Positions 23,805 to 33,203 of a stretch of 36,757 bases of DNA are shown piece by piece (the stretch's first letter is position 1; each line of letters opens with the position of its first letter). The DNA comes from an uncultured Anaeromyxobacter sp. (GTDB lineage: Bacteria > Myxococcota > Myxococcia > Myxococcales > Anaeromyxobacteraceae): positions 1 to 36,757 of the forward strand of contig CAIVAR010000159.1 in NCBI GenBank assembly GCA_903904005.1. The letters run 5' to 3'. The notes beneath the pieces were generated by a model. The model searched no databases and was not told where the DNA came from. It saw nothing but the letters and a program-made list of their open reading frames with translations. Made by a program: the position numbers and the translations under genes.

Positions 23805-25337
23805 ATGAAGGCGTCGCGCAAGGACAGTCCCCGCAAGAGCATCTTCGACGAGACGATGGAGGCGTTCTACCGCGCCGCCGAGCTCATCCATCTCAACCCT
23901 CGCGTCCGGCTCGAGCTCGAGGAGCCGGACTTCGAGCACATCTTCTACATCACCATCGAGACGCGCGACCGGCTCGTCCCGCTCACCAAGGAGGAGGAGG
24001 TCCGCTTCAAGGACCTCCCCGCCTCCTCGGTGAAGGCCGGAGAGGCCCTCGAGCCGCTCGCCAACGGGCAGCTCGTCCTCCACCGCCGGGCCCTGCTCAA
24101 GGCCGACTTCACGCTTCGCGAAGGGGTCCTGCGCATCCCCAAGCGCGGCCTCTTCCGGATCGAGAAGGGCGGCCCCAAGAAGTTCAAGGCCTACCGCATC
24201 CAGTACAACCAGGTCCGCGGCCCCTACAAGGGCGGCGTCCGTTACCACAAGGACGTCTCGCTCGACCTGTTCAAGGCCCTCGCCGCCGACATGACCTGGA
24301 AGACGGCCATCGCCGACATCCCGTTCGGTGGCGCCAAGGGTGGCGTCCGCATCGACCCGGCCGCCTACTCCAAGGAGGAACTAGAGCACGTCACCCTCCG
24401 CTTCATCTACAAGCTGAAGAACGTCATCGGGCCCTACGTGGACATCCCCGCCCCCGACGTGAACACCAACCCCGAGATCATGGCCATCATGATGCGGCAG
24501 TTCACCGACGGTGAGCGGATGCCGCACGCCATGCGCGGCGTGGTCACCGGCAAGGACGTGCGCATCGGCGGGTCGGAGGGACGTGCCAAGGCCACCGGCC
24601 AGGGCACCGTCTACTGCCTCGAGGAGTGGGCCCGCTGGCGCGGCGAGAGCCTGGCCGGCAAGCGCGTGCTGGTCCAGGGCTTCGGCAACGTGGGCACAGC
24701 CTCCGCGGAGATCCTGCACGCCATGGGGGCCAAGATCGTCGGTGTCCAGGATGCCTACGGCTGCATCGCCAACGAGAAGGGCATCGACATCCCCGCGCTC
24801 CTCTCCCACGTGGCCGGTCCGGAGAACCTCCGCCGCACCGTGGACGGCTTCACCGGCGCCAGCGCCCTGAAGGCGCAGGACTTCTGGAAGCTCGACGCCG
24901 AGATCGCCATCCCCGCGGCGCTCGGCGGAACCATCACCGGCGACGTGGCCGAGGGGCTCAAGGTCCAGGTGGTGGCCGAGGCCGCCAACGGGCCTACCAC
25001 CCCCGACGGCGACCGGGTGCTTCACGACCGGAAGATCGACCTCATCCCCGACATCATCTGCAACGCGGGCGGCGTCACCGTGTCCTACTACGAGTGGCTC
25101 CAGAACCTGCGCATGGAGCACTGGAGCGAGGCCGAGGTGAACAACCGGCTGGAGCGGGCCATCAAGGCCAACTACGGCATCATCCACGACATCGCCAACG
25201 ACAGCCCGCAGAAGACACCGCTCTACGACTCGCGTCGCTTCGTGGTCGGCAAGAAGATCGACGCGCGGACGGCCGCCATGGCGCTCGCGCTGCGCCGCAT
25301 CGAGGCCCACTACCTCCTCGAGGGCTTCTCGCAGTAG
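23805..25337 (+). CDS. gdhA: Glutamate dehydrogenase with an N-terminal insert
   Basis: The cytosolic Glu/Leu/Phe/Val dehydrogenase interconverts glutamate and 2-oxoglutarate plus ammonia. Conserved parts are YRIQYNQVRGPYKGGVRYH (substrate loop, K142), MTWKTAIADIPFGGAKGGV (K166, catalytic K178), DIPAPDVNTNPEIMAIMM (catalytic Asp), the nucleotide-binding VLVQGFGNVGTASAEILH, and EAANGPTTPDGDRVL with IICNAGGVTVSYYEW. At 510 aa it is 60-90 residues longer than ordinary hexameric enzymes. The surplus lies at about 55-127, between strand IFYITIETRDRLVPL and KFKAYRIQYN, where most homologues have a short turn. The insert has alternating charged and hydrophobic residues (HRRALLKADFTLREGVLRIP). It could affect oligomer contacts or allostery. 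Cofactor preference (NAD or NADP) is not decided. GAGGTG precedes the ATG. Confidence 0.93.
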   Translation: MKASRKDSPRKSIFDETMEAFYRAAELIHLNPRVRLELEEPDFEHIFYITIETRDRLVPLTKEEEVRFKDLPASSVKAGEALEPLANGQLVLHRRALLKADFTLREGVLRIPKRGLFRIEKGGPKKFKAYRIQYNQVRGPYKGGVRYHKDVSLDLFKALAADMTWKTAIADIPFGGAKGGVRIDPAAYSKEELEHVTLRFIYKLKNVIGPYVDIPAPDVNTNPEIMAIMMRQFTDGERMPHAMRGVVTGKDVRIGGSEGRAKATGQGTVYCLEEWARWRGESLAGKRVLVQGFGNVGTASAEILHAMGAKIVGVQDAYGCIANEKGIDIPALLSHVAGPENLRRTVDGFTGASALKAQDFWKLDAEIAIPAALGGTITGDVAEGLKVQVVAEAANGPTTPDGDRVLHDRKIDLIPDIICNAGGVTVSYYEWLQNLRMEHWSEAEVNNRLERAIKANYGIIHDIANDSPQKTPLYDSRRFVVGKKIDARTAAMALALRRIEAHYLLEGFSQ

Positions 25338-25352
25338 GCCGGTTCGCCGGAC

Positions 25353-26978
25353 TCAGGCGTCGTCGCCGCAGACCGCCGGGAGGAACTCTTCCCGTCGGTC
25401 TGCGAGCAGCCGCGCCTCGCGGGGGAGCACGCCCCGCAGCACCAGCGCCCCCGCGATCCCCAGCACCACCCATCCCCCGACGAGGATGGCCGGCGACTCC
25501 ATCCGGAGCGCGAGGAACGCCGGCAGGGCGAAGGCGCCCATCGCCGCCGAGACGATGCCCATCCCGATGAGGCCGGAGAAGGTGGAGAGGGCCGAGTTGC
25601 GCTGGATGGCGAAGGAGGCCGCCTTGGGGCGCAGGATCGACACCACGTTGCCCGAGGCGAAGAGCCACGGCGCCATGGCTGCGTGAAGGACGAGCGCCGC
25701 GGCGAAGGCCCACGGGGGCGCCATCCCCTTCCCCACCGCCGCCATGACCGCCGCCGAGACCAGGAAGAGGACGAGGCTGTAGGCGTACAGGACGAGCCCC
25801 TTCGCCCGCAGCACCGCCGTGAGATCGAGCGGCGCGAGGAAGAGCGCCCTCGCCCCGCCCCGCTCCCACCCGAAGGCGTTCAGCCAGAAGGCCTGGAGCA
25901 GGAGGTGGCAGTAGACGGCGGCGCCGAAGAGGGGCAGCGCGCGGACCACCTCCCCCGCCTCGGCCGGGATGCGTGGCTCCACCTTCATGGCCACGAATGC
26001 CATGAGCACCGGTGCGAGCAGCGCGTCGACCCGCGCCAGCGGCTGCCGGTAGAGGTAGCGGGCCTCCTTCTCCAAGAGCGCCCCGAACCGCCCGCCCCGC
26101 AGGCCGAGCCCCACCTCGCCAGGCCGTCCGACCGAACCCTCGCCCGACGACCCGGCGCCGCGGGCCTGCGCCAGGGCGATCCGGAAGGCCAGCCATCCGG
26201 TGATGGCCGTCGCCAGGAGGAGCCCCGCGATCCAGGGAAGGCTGGCGGCCACCCGACCCGCGAAGAGTTCGCGGGCGGCAGCGGCGGGGAAGGCGCCCGG
26301 CCAGGCGAACCACTGGATGATCCGGAGCACCGGGATGGCGTCACTGGCGGCTCGCACCGGGCGATCCGCCGACCAGAGCAGGAGGACCAGGAACCCCACC
26401 GAGACGCCCACCGACCCGATCATCGCCCACTCCCGCATCCGGCGCGTCGAGAGGACCGCGGCGAGCACCTCCTGGATCAGGGCGATCAGGACAACCGTCG
26501 CGACGGCGAAGGCGATGAGGACGACGAGGAGGACGGCGAGCCAGGCGCCGGGCCTTGCGATGGCCGCGCCCACGAAGACGCCGCCGAGCATCGCACCCCA
26601 GACGAGCCCCACGGGATCGCCCAGCAGCCCGGTGAGGAGCCCCATCGCGTAGACCCGTGCGGGCCGGATGGGGAAGACCAGGAACCGGCGCAGGTCGAGG
26701 CCGTCCCGGTCGTTCAGGGTGAGGCTGACCGCGGTCCAGGTCTGCCAGATTCCGAAGAAGATGGCGGAGGCGCCCACGTCGGTCCGCAGCCCGCCGGCCG
26801 CCCGGACCGCCTGGAACGCGCCGAAGCCGATGGCCACCGCGAAGGCGAGCCCCACCGGCACGGCGATGACGAGGAGCACGACGCTCGCCACCCCCTCGGC
26901 GATCCCACCGCGCGCGGTGAACCGGCGCCAGAGGAGTCTCCCCCGCAACTCGGCGAGGGCCCGGAACTCGTTCCTCAA
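25353..26978 (-). CDS. ABC exporter membrane subunit
   Basis: The 541-aa integral membrane protein has about 12 hydrophobic segments and two related halves separated near residue 285 by a hydrophilic, Gly-rich stretch (ARGAGSSGEGSVGRPGEVG). FLVFPIRPARVYAMGLLTGL and ALFLAPLDLTAVLRAKGLVL occupy equivalent places in the two halves; such (F/L)xxP(I/L)xxxxxxxxKGL motifs are typical of ABC-2-like exporter permeases. It starts at TTG 26978, where TTGA overlaps the ATPase stop by 4 bp. With the adjacent ATPase it makes a two-gene exporter; the cargo is unknown. The gene is convergent with the glutamate dehydrogenase gene, 15 nt away, with no clear terminator between them. Confidence 0.85.
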   Translation of the reverse strand: MRNEFRALAELRGRLLWRRFTARGGIAEGVASVVLLVIAVPVGLAFAVAIGFGAFQAVRAAGGLRTDVGASAIFFGIWQTWTAVSLTLNDRDGLDLRRFLVFPIRPARVYAMGLLTGLLGDPVGLVWGAMLGGVFVGAAIARPGAWLAVLLVVLIAFAVATVVLIALIQEVLAAVLSTRRMREWAMIGSVGVSVGFLVLLLWSADRPVRAASDAIPVLRIIQWFAWPGAFPAAAARELFAGRVAASLPWIAGLLLATAITGWLAFRIALAQARGAGSSGEGSVGRPGEVGLGLRGGRFGALLEKEARYLYRQPLARVDALLAPVLMAFVAMKVEPRIPAEAGEVVRALPLFGAAVYCHLLLQAFWLNAFGWERGGARALFLAPLDLTAVLRAKGLVLYAYSLVLFLVSAAVMAAVGKGMAPPWAFAAALVLHAAMAPWLFASGNVVSILRPKAASFAIQRNSALSTFSGLIGMGIVSAAMGAFALPAFLALRMESPAILVGGWVVLGIAGALVLRGVLPREARLLADRREEFLPAVCGDDA

Positions 26979-27763
26979 GCCCCCACCTCCCGGGGGCCGA
27001 GCCAGGAGAGTCCCGTCCCGGCGGGCCGCTCCTCGCCGACCAGCCGGATGAAGGTCTCCTCGAGCGAGCCGGTCGCCCGGACCTCCGCGAGGGAGCCCTG
27101 CGCGATGAGCCGGCCGTGGTGGATGATCCCCACGTGGGTGACGAGCCGCTCCACCACCTCGAGGACGTGGCTGGTGAGGAAGATGGTGAGGGCGCGCCGG
27201 GCCACGAGATCCTGCAGCATCCGCCGGATGCCCGACACCGCCACCGCGTCGATCCCCTCGAAGGGCTCGTCGAGGAAGAGCAACTCCGGCCCGTGGATGA
27301 GCGCGCAGGCCAGCGCGAGCTTCTTCTTCATCCCGTGGCTGTAATCCTGAACGAGCTTGCCCCCCTCGGCGGAGAGCTCCATCGCCTCGAGGAGCTCGCC
27401 CGCCCGGAGGGCGGCTACCTTGCGATCGAGCCCGTAGAGCTGCCCCTGGATGCGAAGCATCTCGGCACCGGAGAGCCGCTCGAACAGGGCCAGCCCGTCG
27501 GGCACCACGCCGATTCGCCCCCGGACCTCGAACCCGTCGCGCGAGAGGTCGGCACCCAGGACCCGGGCCTCGCCGCCGCTCGGGCGAAGCAGGCCGGTGA
27601 GCATCTTCATGGTGGTGCTCTTCCCGGCGCCGTTCGGTCCCAGGAAGCCGTAGAACGCGCCGGCCGGAACCCGGAGGTCGAGCGACGACACGGCCGGCTT
27701 TCCGTCGAAGAGGCGGGTCAGCCCGCGGGTCTCGACCGCGAGCCGTTCCGGGGAATCGGACAT
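26975..27763 (-). CDS. ABC exporter ATP-binding subunit
   Basis: The 262-aa nucleotide-binding protein belongs to the CcmA/NatA-like exporter group. Walker A is GPNGAGKSTTMKMLTG, the Q-loop region is GVVPDGLALFERLSG (Gln replaced by Pro-Asp context), the signature motif is YSHGMKKKLALACAL (a YSxGM variant usual in this group), Walker B is LLFLDEPFEGIDA and the switch His lies in LTSHVLEVVERL. It hydrolyses ATP to drive the permease encoded immediately downstream with a 4-bp overlap. The pilZ gene ends 45 nt upstream on the same strand. Confidence 0.93.
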   Translation of the reverse strand: MSDSPERLAVETRGLTRLFDGKPAVSSLDLRVPAGAFYGFLGPNGAGKSTTMKMLTGLLRPSGGEARVLGADLSRDGFEVRGRIGVVPDGLALFERLSGAEMLRIQGQLYGLDRKVAALRAGELLEAMELSAEGGKLVQDYSHGMKKKLALACALIHGPELLFLDEPFEGIDAVAVSGIRRMLQDLVARRALTIFLTSHVLEVVERLVTHVGIIHHGRLIAQGSLAEVRATGSLEETFIRLVGEERPAGTGLSWLGPREVGA

Positions 27764-27808
27764 CCGGAAGGGATAACGCGGAGCCTCGCCCGGGGCCCGC
27801 CCGGCTGC

Positions 27809-28186
27809 CTAGTGAAGCGCCCGCTGCGCCTCGCCGCGCGCCTCGAAGTAGAGGAAGCGAACGCCCATCCCGTGGACCGAGGCGTGGACGTCCTGCCCGG
27901 CGCGCCGGCCGACCAGGTGGCAGACGTAGCGAACCTCGCCGACTGCCGTCATGTCCCCCGACTCGGACGGGAAGGCCACGTGCACCTGCGACCCGATGGG
28001 GTGCGGGGTGGCGGTCTCGACGAACATCCCGCCCTCCGAGATGTTCCGGGCGATGCCCATCCCGCAGCCGTGCTCCCCCTCCAGCCACACGGGGAAGACC
28101 TTGTCGAGGCGGGAGCCGCCGCGGCGGTCCGACGCCTTCGGCGGCGCCGCGCCCTCTTCCTCGACCGCTCGACGGAACCAGGACAT
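27809..28186 (-). CDS. PilZ-domain protein (probable cyclic-di-GMP receptor)
   Basis: The protein is 125 aa, a single PilZ domain. The c-di-GMP binding marks are an arginine motif near the N-terminus (RRGGSR, about residues 21-26; canonical RxxxR) and NISEGGMFVET (canonical [D/N]xSxxG). GSQVHVAFPSESGDMTAVGE followed by VRYV and GMGVRFLYF complete the barrel. It would translate c-di-GMP level into a motility, envelope or export response through protein contacts. It is preceded by its own strong promoter set inside a perfect inverted repeat, and the ribosome site GGAGG lies 8 nt before the ATG at 28186. The ABC exporter genes follow 45 nt downstream and may share the transcript. Confidence 0.88.
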   Translation of the reverse strand: MSWFRRAVEEEGAAPPKASDRRGGSRLDKVFPVWLEGEHGCGMGIARNISEGGMFVETATPHPIGSQVHVAFPSESGDMTAVGEVRYVCHLVGRRAGQDVHASVHGMGVRFLYFEARGEAQRALH

Positions 28187-28191
28187 CGAGT

Positions 28192-28224
28192 GAACCTCCG
28201 CCCCGGAAGATAGGGCGGAGGTTC
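28192..28224. repeat. Perfect 12-bp inverted repeat covering the pilZ promoter and ribosome site
   Basis: GAACCTCCGCCC (28192-28203) and GGGCGGAGGTTC (28213-28224) are exact inverted copies with a 9-nt centre. On the minus strand one arm lies in the promoter spacer, the centre contains the -10 box TATCTT, and the second arm contains the pilZ Shine-Dalgarno GGAGG. As DNA it is a plausible repressor operator; as RNA, in read-through transcripts from htrA, it would fold and hide the ribosome site. Confidence 0.75.
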
Positions 28225-28235
28225 GATGTCGTCAA
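28207..28235 (-). promoter_or_regulatory. Sigma-70 promoter for pilZ
   Basis: On the minus strand TTGACG (28235-28230) and TATCTT (28212-28207) are separated by exactly 17 nt. The -35 matches 5 of 6 and the -10 4 of 6 consensus bases. The predicted start point lies about 15 nt before the GGAGG-to-ATG interval, inside the second arm of the inverted repeat. Confidence 0.65.
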
Positions 28236-28267
28236 AATAACGACCTTTGCCTACATCCCCGGAAGGG

Positions 28268-29857
<1,590 letters not shown>

Positions 29858-29940
29858 GGAACCTCTCTCGATCTCGGGTTGTCCAAAACAGGGGAAAAAC
29901 GTCCGCGGGCACGGGGACTATTCCCGGGCGTCCGAGGAGG

Positions 29941-30456
29941 TCAGGCGCGGACGAGCCGCCCCACCCGGACCCGGGCGGCCCGGAGCACCCGGTCGCCGAT
30001 GCGCCAGCCCGGGCGGAGCTCCTCCACGACGATCCCGTCCTGGGCCTCGTCGGTCACGGCCGCGAGGTCGATGGCCTCCCCGGTCCTGGGGTCGTAGGGC
30101 AATCCCAGCACCTCGAGCCGGGTCGCGCCGAGCTCGCCGATCCGCTTCTCCAGGGTGGTGAGGGTGAGGCCGAACCCTTCCCGGAGGTCGCGGAGGGCGG
30201 GGTCCTCGCGCCCGGAACCCGGTGCGGAGGCCCGGAAGGCCATCTCCAGCCCGTCATGGGTCTCGAGCAGCACCTGGGCCAGGCGGGCCTTCTCGGCCTC
30301 GAGGACCCGGTCCTTCTCCCGCTCGACCCGCTGCCGGAAGGCCTTGTTGTCCTCGACGAGCGAGGCGCACGTGCGCGTCAGTTCGTCGATCCGCTCGGCC
30401 TGGACCCCGACCGTCTCCTCGAGTTCGCTGAATCCGGCGCTGTGTCGATCGGTCAC
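29941..30456 (-). CDS. grpE: GrpE, nucleotide exchange factor for DnaK
   Basis: The 171-aa cytosolic co-chaperone has a long N-terminal helix (about 8-95: ELEETVGVQAERIDELTRTC, ASLVEDNKAFRQRVEREKDR) and the family core LLETHDGLEMAFRAS, REGFGLTLTTLEKRIGELG and the C-terminal beta domain LGLPYDPRTGEAIDL, with IVVEELRPGWRIGDRVLRAARV matching the GrpE signature (V.xvl..GY.l.drvlRpA.V) except that GY is GW. GrpE releases ADP from DnaK. dnaK, dnaJ and hrcA are not in the window, and no CIRCE element precedes it. It may be a second, divergent GrpE; a similar gene elsewhere cannot be excluded. Confidence 0.85.
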   Translation of the reverse strand: MTDRHSAGFSELEETVGVQAERIDELTRTCASLVEDNKAFRQRVEREKDRVLEAEKARLAQVLLETHDGLEMAFRASAPGSGREDPALRDLREGFGLTLTTLEKRIGELGATRLEVLGLPYDPRTGEAIDLAAVTDEAQDGIVVEELRPGWRIGDRVLRAARVRVGRLVRA

Positions 30457-30498
30457 GAAATCCTCCCGCGACGCAACGTAAGGTCGCGACAGGCCATG

Positions 30499-30900
30499 TC
30501 AATTCGAAAAAGGGAGCCCGAGCAGCTTCGCCACGGTCTTCCCGTCCGCGGCCGGGAATTCGTACTGGTCGAACTCCTCGGGGCGGACCCACCGGTGGTC
30601 GTGGACCCGGGCGTTCCGGACCGCCCCCGCCCGGATCTCGCAGCGGTAGACGCAGAAATCGATGTCGTAGCCGGCGTATGCGTGCTCGACGTGCACCACC
30701 CGCTCGCCGACCCGGACGGAGACCTCCATCTCCTCCTCCAGCTCGCGCGCGAGAGCGGCCTCGTCCGTCTCTCCAGGCTCGACCTTGCCACCGGGGAACT
30801 CCCAGAGGAGCGGCAGCGTCGCCGCCGGCGACCGCTGGGTGATGAGGTAGCGGCCGTCCTTCTCGATCATCGCGCCCACCACCCGGATCTTGCTGCGCAT
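30499..30900 (-). CDS. MutT-like Nudix hydrolase
   Basis: The 133-aa protein starts at ATG 30900 behind GGAGGGATC and begins MRSKIRVVGAMIEKDGRYLI. The Nudix box is GGKVEPGETDEAALARELEE followed by EMEV; the metal-binding RExxEE core is complete, while the usual Gly near its end is Glu. QRSPAATLPLLWEFPGGKVE is close to MutT/8-oxo-dGTPases and to the CTP-pyrophosphohydrolase group (NudG type), so sanitising oxidised or modified nucleotides is the likely task. WVRPEEFDQYEFPAADGKTV is the typical C-terminus. It is divergent from the beta-CASP gene with a 57-nt shared promoter region, and grpE starts 42 nt after its stop. A CGCGAC-N10-GTCGCG inverted repeat lies in that gap. Confidence 0.9.
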   Translation of the reverse strand: MRSKIRVVGAMIEKDGRYLITQRSPAATLPLLWEFPGGKVEPGETDEAALARELEEEMEVSVRVGERVVHVEHAYAGYDIDFCVYRCEIRAGAVRNARVHDHRWVRPEEFDQYEFPAADGKTVAKLLGLPFSN

Positions 30901-30957
30901 GATCCCTCCGCCCCCGATGCCGTCTGGATAGGCGACGCATTGTAGAATCGCCGGACC

Positions 30958-32352
30958 ATGGCGTCCATCCGCTTCCTCGGAGCAGCAGGCACGGTGACGG
31001 GTTCCCGGTTCCTCGTGGAGGCGGGCGGACGACGCGTGCTCGTCGACGCCGGGCTGTTCCAGGGATTGAAGGAGTACCGGCTCCGGAACTGGGCCCCCTT
31101 CCCGGTTCCCCCGTCGACCATCGACGCCGTGATCCTGACCCACGCCCACATCGACCATGCCGGCGCCCTTCCCCGGCTGGTCCGGGAGGGGTTCCGCGGG
31201 GAGGTCTTCTGCACGCCGGCCACGGGTGATCTCGCCGCCATCCTGCTGCCGGACTCGGCGCGACTGCAGGAGGAGGAGGCCCGCTACGCCAACGCCAAGG
31301 GCTTCTCCCGCCACGCTCCCCGCGCCCTCCCGCTCTACGACGGGAACGATGCCGCCGCAGCGCTGGAGCGGCTGCGCACCCTGCGCTACGGCAAGCCCCG
31401 TGAGATCGTCCCCGGGTTCACCCTGAGCTACACGCGGGCCGGCCACATCCTGGGGAGCGCCTCGGCCCTGCTCTCCTTCGCGACGGACGCCGGCTCGCTG
31501 GTCCGGGTCCTCTTCTCCGGGGACCTCGGCCGCTACGACGCCCCCATCCTGCCCGATCCGGAACCGCCCCCGGAGGCCGACTACCTGGTGGTGGAGTCGA
31601 CCTACGGCGACCGCTCCCACCCGCCCGACACGGCTGCCGATGCGCTGGGGCGCGAGGTTCGCGCGGCGGTGGCGCGCGGGGGAGCCATCGTCATCCCGTC
31701 GTTCGCCATCGGGCGGACCCAGGAGGTCCTCTTCCTGCTCCGGCAACTGGAGCAGGAGGGGCGCATCCCGATCCTCCCGGTCTTCGTCGACTCCCCCATG
31801 GCCACCGACGCGACGCCGGTCTACCGGGCCCACCGGGAGGATCACGACCTCGAGATGGACGCCCTGCTGGATCGGGGCGTGGAGCCGCTCTGTCCGGCGA
31901 AGCTCTCCTTCACCCGCACCGTGGAGCAGTCGAAGGCCATCAACCGGGTTCACGGACCGTGCATCATCGTCTCGGCCTCCGGCATGGCCTCGGGCGGCCG
32001 GGTCCTCCACCACCTGGCGCGGCGGCTCCCGGAGCCGTCGACCACCGTCCTCCTGGTGGGGTTCCAGGCGGTCGGGACCCGTGGCGCGAGCCTGCAGGCC
32101 GGGGCGCCGACCATCCGCATCCACGGAACGGACGTCCCGGTGCGGGCCCGCGTCCTCTCCCTCCCCGGCTTCTCCGCCCACGGCGATCGCGACGAGGTGG
32201 CGCGCTGGCTCGACGGGATGGGCGGGGCGCCGCGCCGGACGTTCTGCGTCCACGGGGAGCCCACGGCCCTCGCCGCCCAGGCCGAACGGATCGCGGCGCG
32301 CGGCTGGAAGGTCCACGTCCCGGCCCAGCTCGAGTCGGCGGAGATCGTCTGA
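30958..32352 (+). CDS. Beta-CASP metallo-beta-lactamase-fold hydrolase (RNA exonuclease-like)
   Basis: The 464-aa protein starts MASIRFLGAAGTVTGSRFLV, typical of the YsiG/YbcI-like branch of the MBL-beta-CASP family, which also includes CPSF73 and RNase J. Zinc ligands appear in HAHIDHAG (62-69), AGHILGSASALLSF, SGDLGRYDAPILPDP and the final SLPGFSAHGDRDEVARW. VESTYGDRSHP marks the beta-CASP boundary, and ASGMASGGRVLHHLA and RTFCVHGEPTAL (motif C His) are the beta-CASP motifs. It probably degrades or trims RNA, though few homologues have been tested. A TAGAAT -10-like box (30943-30948) lies 10 nt before the ATG, so the leader would be very short. The next gene overlaps its end by 4 bp. Confidence 0.9.
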   Translation: MASIRFLGAAGTVTGSRFLVEAGGRRVLVDAGLFQGLKEYRLRNWAPFPVPPSTIDAVILTHAHIDHAGALPRLVREGFRGEVFCTPATGDLAAILLPDSARLQEEEARYANAKGFSRHAPRALPLYDGNDAAAALERLRTLRYGKPREIVPGFTLSYTRAGHILGSASALLSFATDAGSLVRVLFSGDLGRYDAPILPDPEPPPEADYLVVESTYGDRSHPPDTAADALGREVRAAVARGGAIVIPSFAIGRTQEVLFLLRQLEQEGRIPILPVFVDSPMATDATPVYRAHREDHDLEMDALLDRGVEPLCPAKLSFTRTVEQSKAINRVHGPCIIVSASGMASGGRVLHHLARRLPEPSTTVLLVGFQAVGTRGASLQAGAPTIRIHGTDVPVRARVLSLPGFSAHGDRDEVARWLDGMGGAPRRTFCVHGEPTALAAQAERIAARGWKVHVPAQLESAEIV

Positions 32353-33203
32353 GGATCCCGCCCCGAGCCGGCAGGGTCCTGCGGCTCGACGGGGCCATGG
32401 GGACCGCGCTCCTCGGCCGGGGGCTCCCGCCCGAGCTTCCTCCCGAGACCTGGCTCGCCACGCGCCCCTGGGAGGTGGCGGCGGTCCACGCCGGGCACGT
32501 CGCCGGCGGAGCGGAGCTGCTCCTCACCTGCACCTTCAACCTGGCCCGCCTCGACCTGGCCGGCGTCGACCTCGACCCGTTCGACGTCGCCCGACGGGCC
32601 GTGGCACTCGCCCGCAGCGCCCGTCCGCGCCTCGTCGCCGGATGCGTCGGGGCCACCGGTCTCTCGCTCCCCGGGGCATCGCCGCCGCCGCCCGGTGCGC
32701 TCCGCGACCGAACCGGGCGTGCCGTCCGGGCGCTCGCCGCTGCGGGGGTCGACCTCCTCTGGCTCGAGACCCAGCTCGACCTCGAGGAGGCCCGGGTGGC
32801 GCTCGCGGCGGCGCTGCAGACCGGGCTCCCCGTGGTGGCGACCGCGTGGCTGCGCCCGGCGCCGGGGGGCATGGCCGCGCTCGACGGCCGGCCGGGCGAG
32901 GAGTTCCTCTCCGCGCTCTGGCGGGACGGCGCCGCGGCGGTGGGGGTGAACTGCGTGTCCCCGGACCGGCACCTCGTGGGGGTCGTCGCCGCGACGGCCG
33001 CGGCAGTGCCCGTGCCCGTCGTGGTGAAGCCGAACGCCGGGCTACCCGGCGAACCGGTGACCCCGGAAGCGTTCGCCAGCGGGGTGGCCGACGCCGTCCG
33101 CGCGGGGGCGTCGATGGCCGGAGGGTGTTGCGGGGCCGGACCGGCCCACCTGCACGCCCTCGGGTCCCTGCTCCAATCGCGCGGGACTCAAGCCCGCGGG
33201 TAG
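32349..33203 (+). CDS. Homocysteine S-methyltransferase-family protein
   Basis: The protein has about 284 aa. LRLDGAMGTALLGRG, TNTF-like LLTCTFN, GCVGATG, WLETQLDLEEARVALAAALQ, and the zinc cysteines in VGVNCVSPD and MAGGCCGAGPAHL identify the Pfam S-methyl_trans (MetH/BhmT N-terminal) fold that passes a methyl group to homocysteine. The conserved LDGAMG requires translation from before the first ATG (32397), but no ATG, GTG or TTG is available. The best start is CTG at 32349, overlapping the upstream stop (CTGA) behind GGCGGAG; this is an inference. The methyl donor (S-methylmethionine, betaine or a corrinoid) cannot be told. Its tail overlaps the convergent pheA gene by 16 bp. Confidence 0.85.
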   Translation: MRIPPRAGRVLRLDGAMGTALLGRGLPPELPPETWLATRPWEVAAVHAGHVAGGAELLLTCTFNLARLDLAGVDLDPFDVARRAVALARSARPRLVAGCVGATGLSLPGASPPPPGALRDRTGRAVRALAAAGVDLLWLETQLDLEEARVALAAALQTGLPVVATAWLRPAPGGMAALDGRPGEEFLSALWRDGAAAVGVNCVSPDRHLVGVVAATAAAVPVPVVVKPNAGLPGEPVTPEAFASGVADAVRAGASMAGGCCGAGPAHLHALGSLLQSRGTQARG

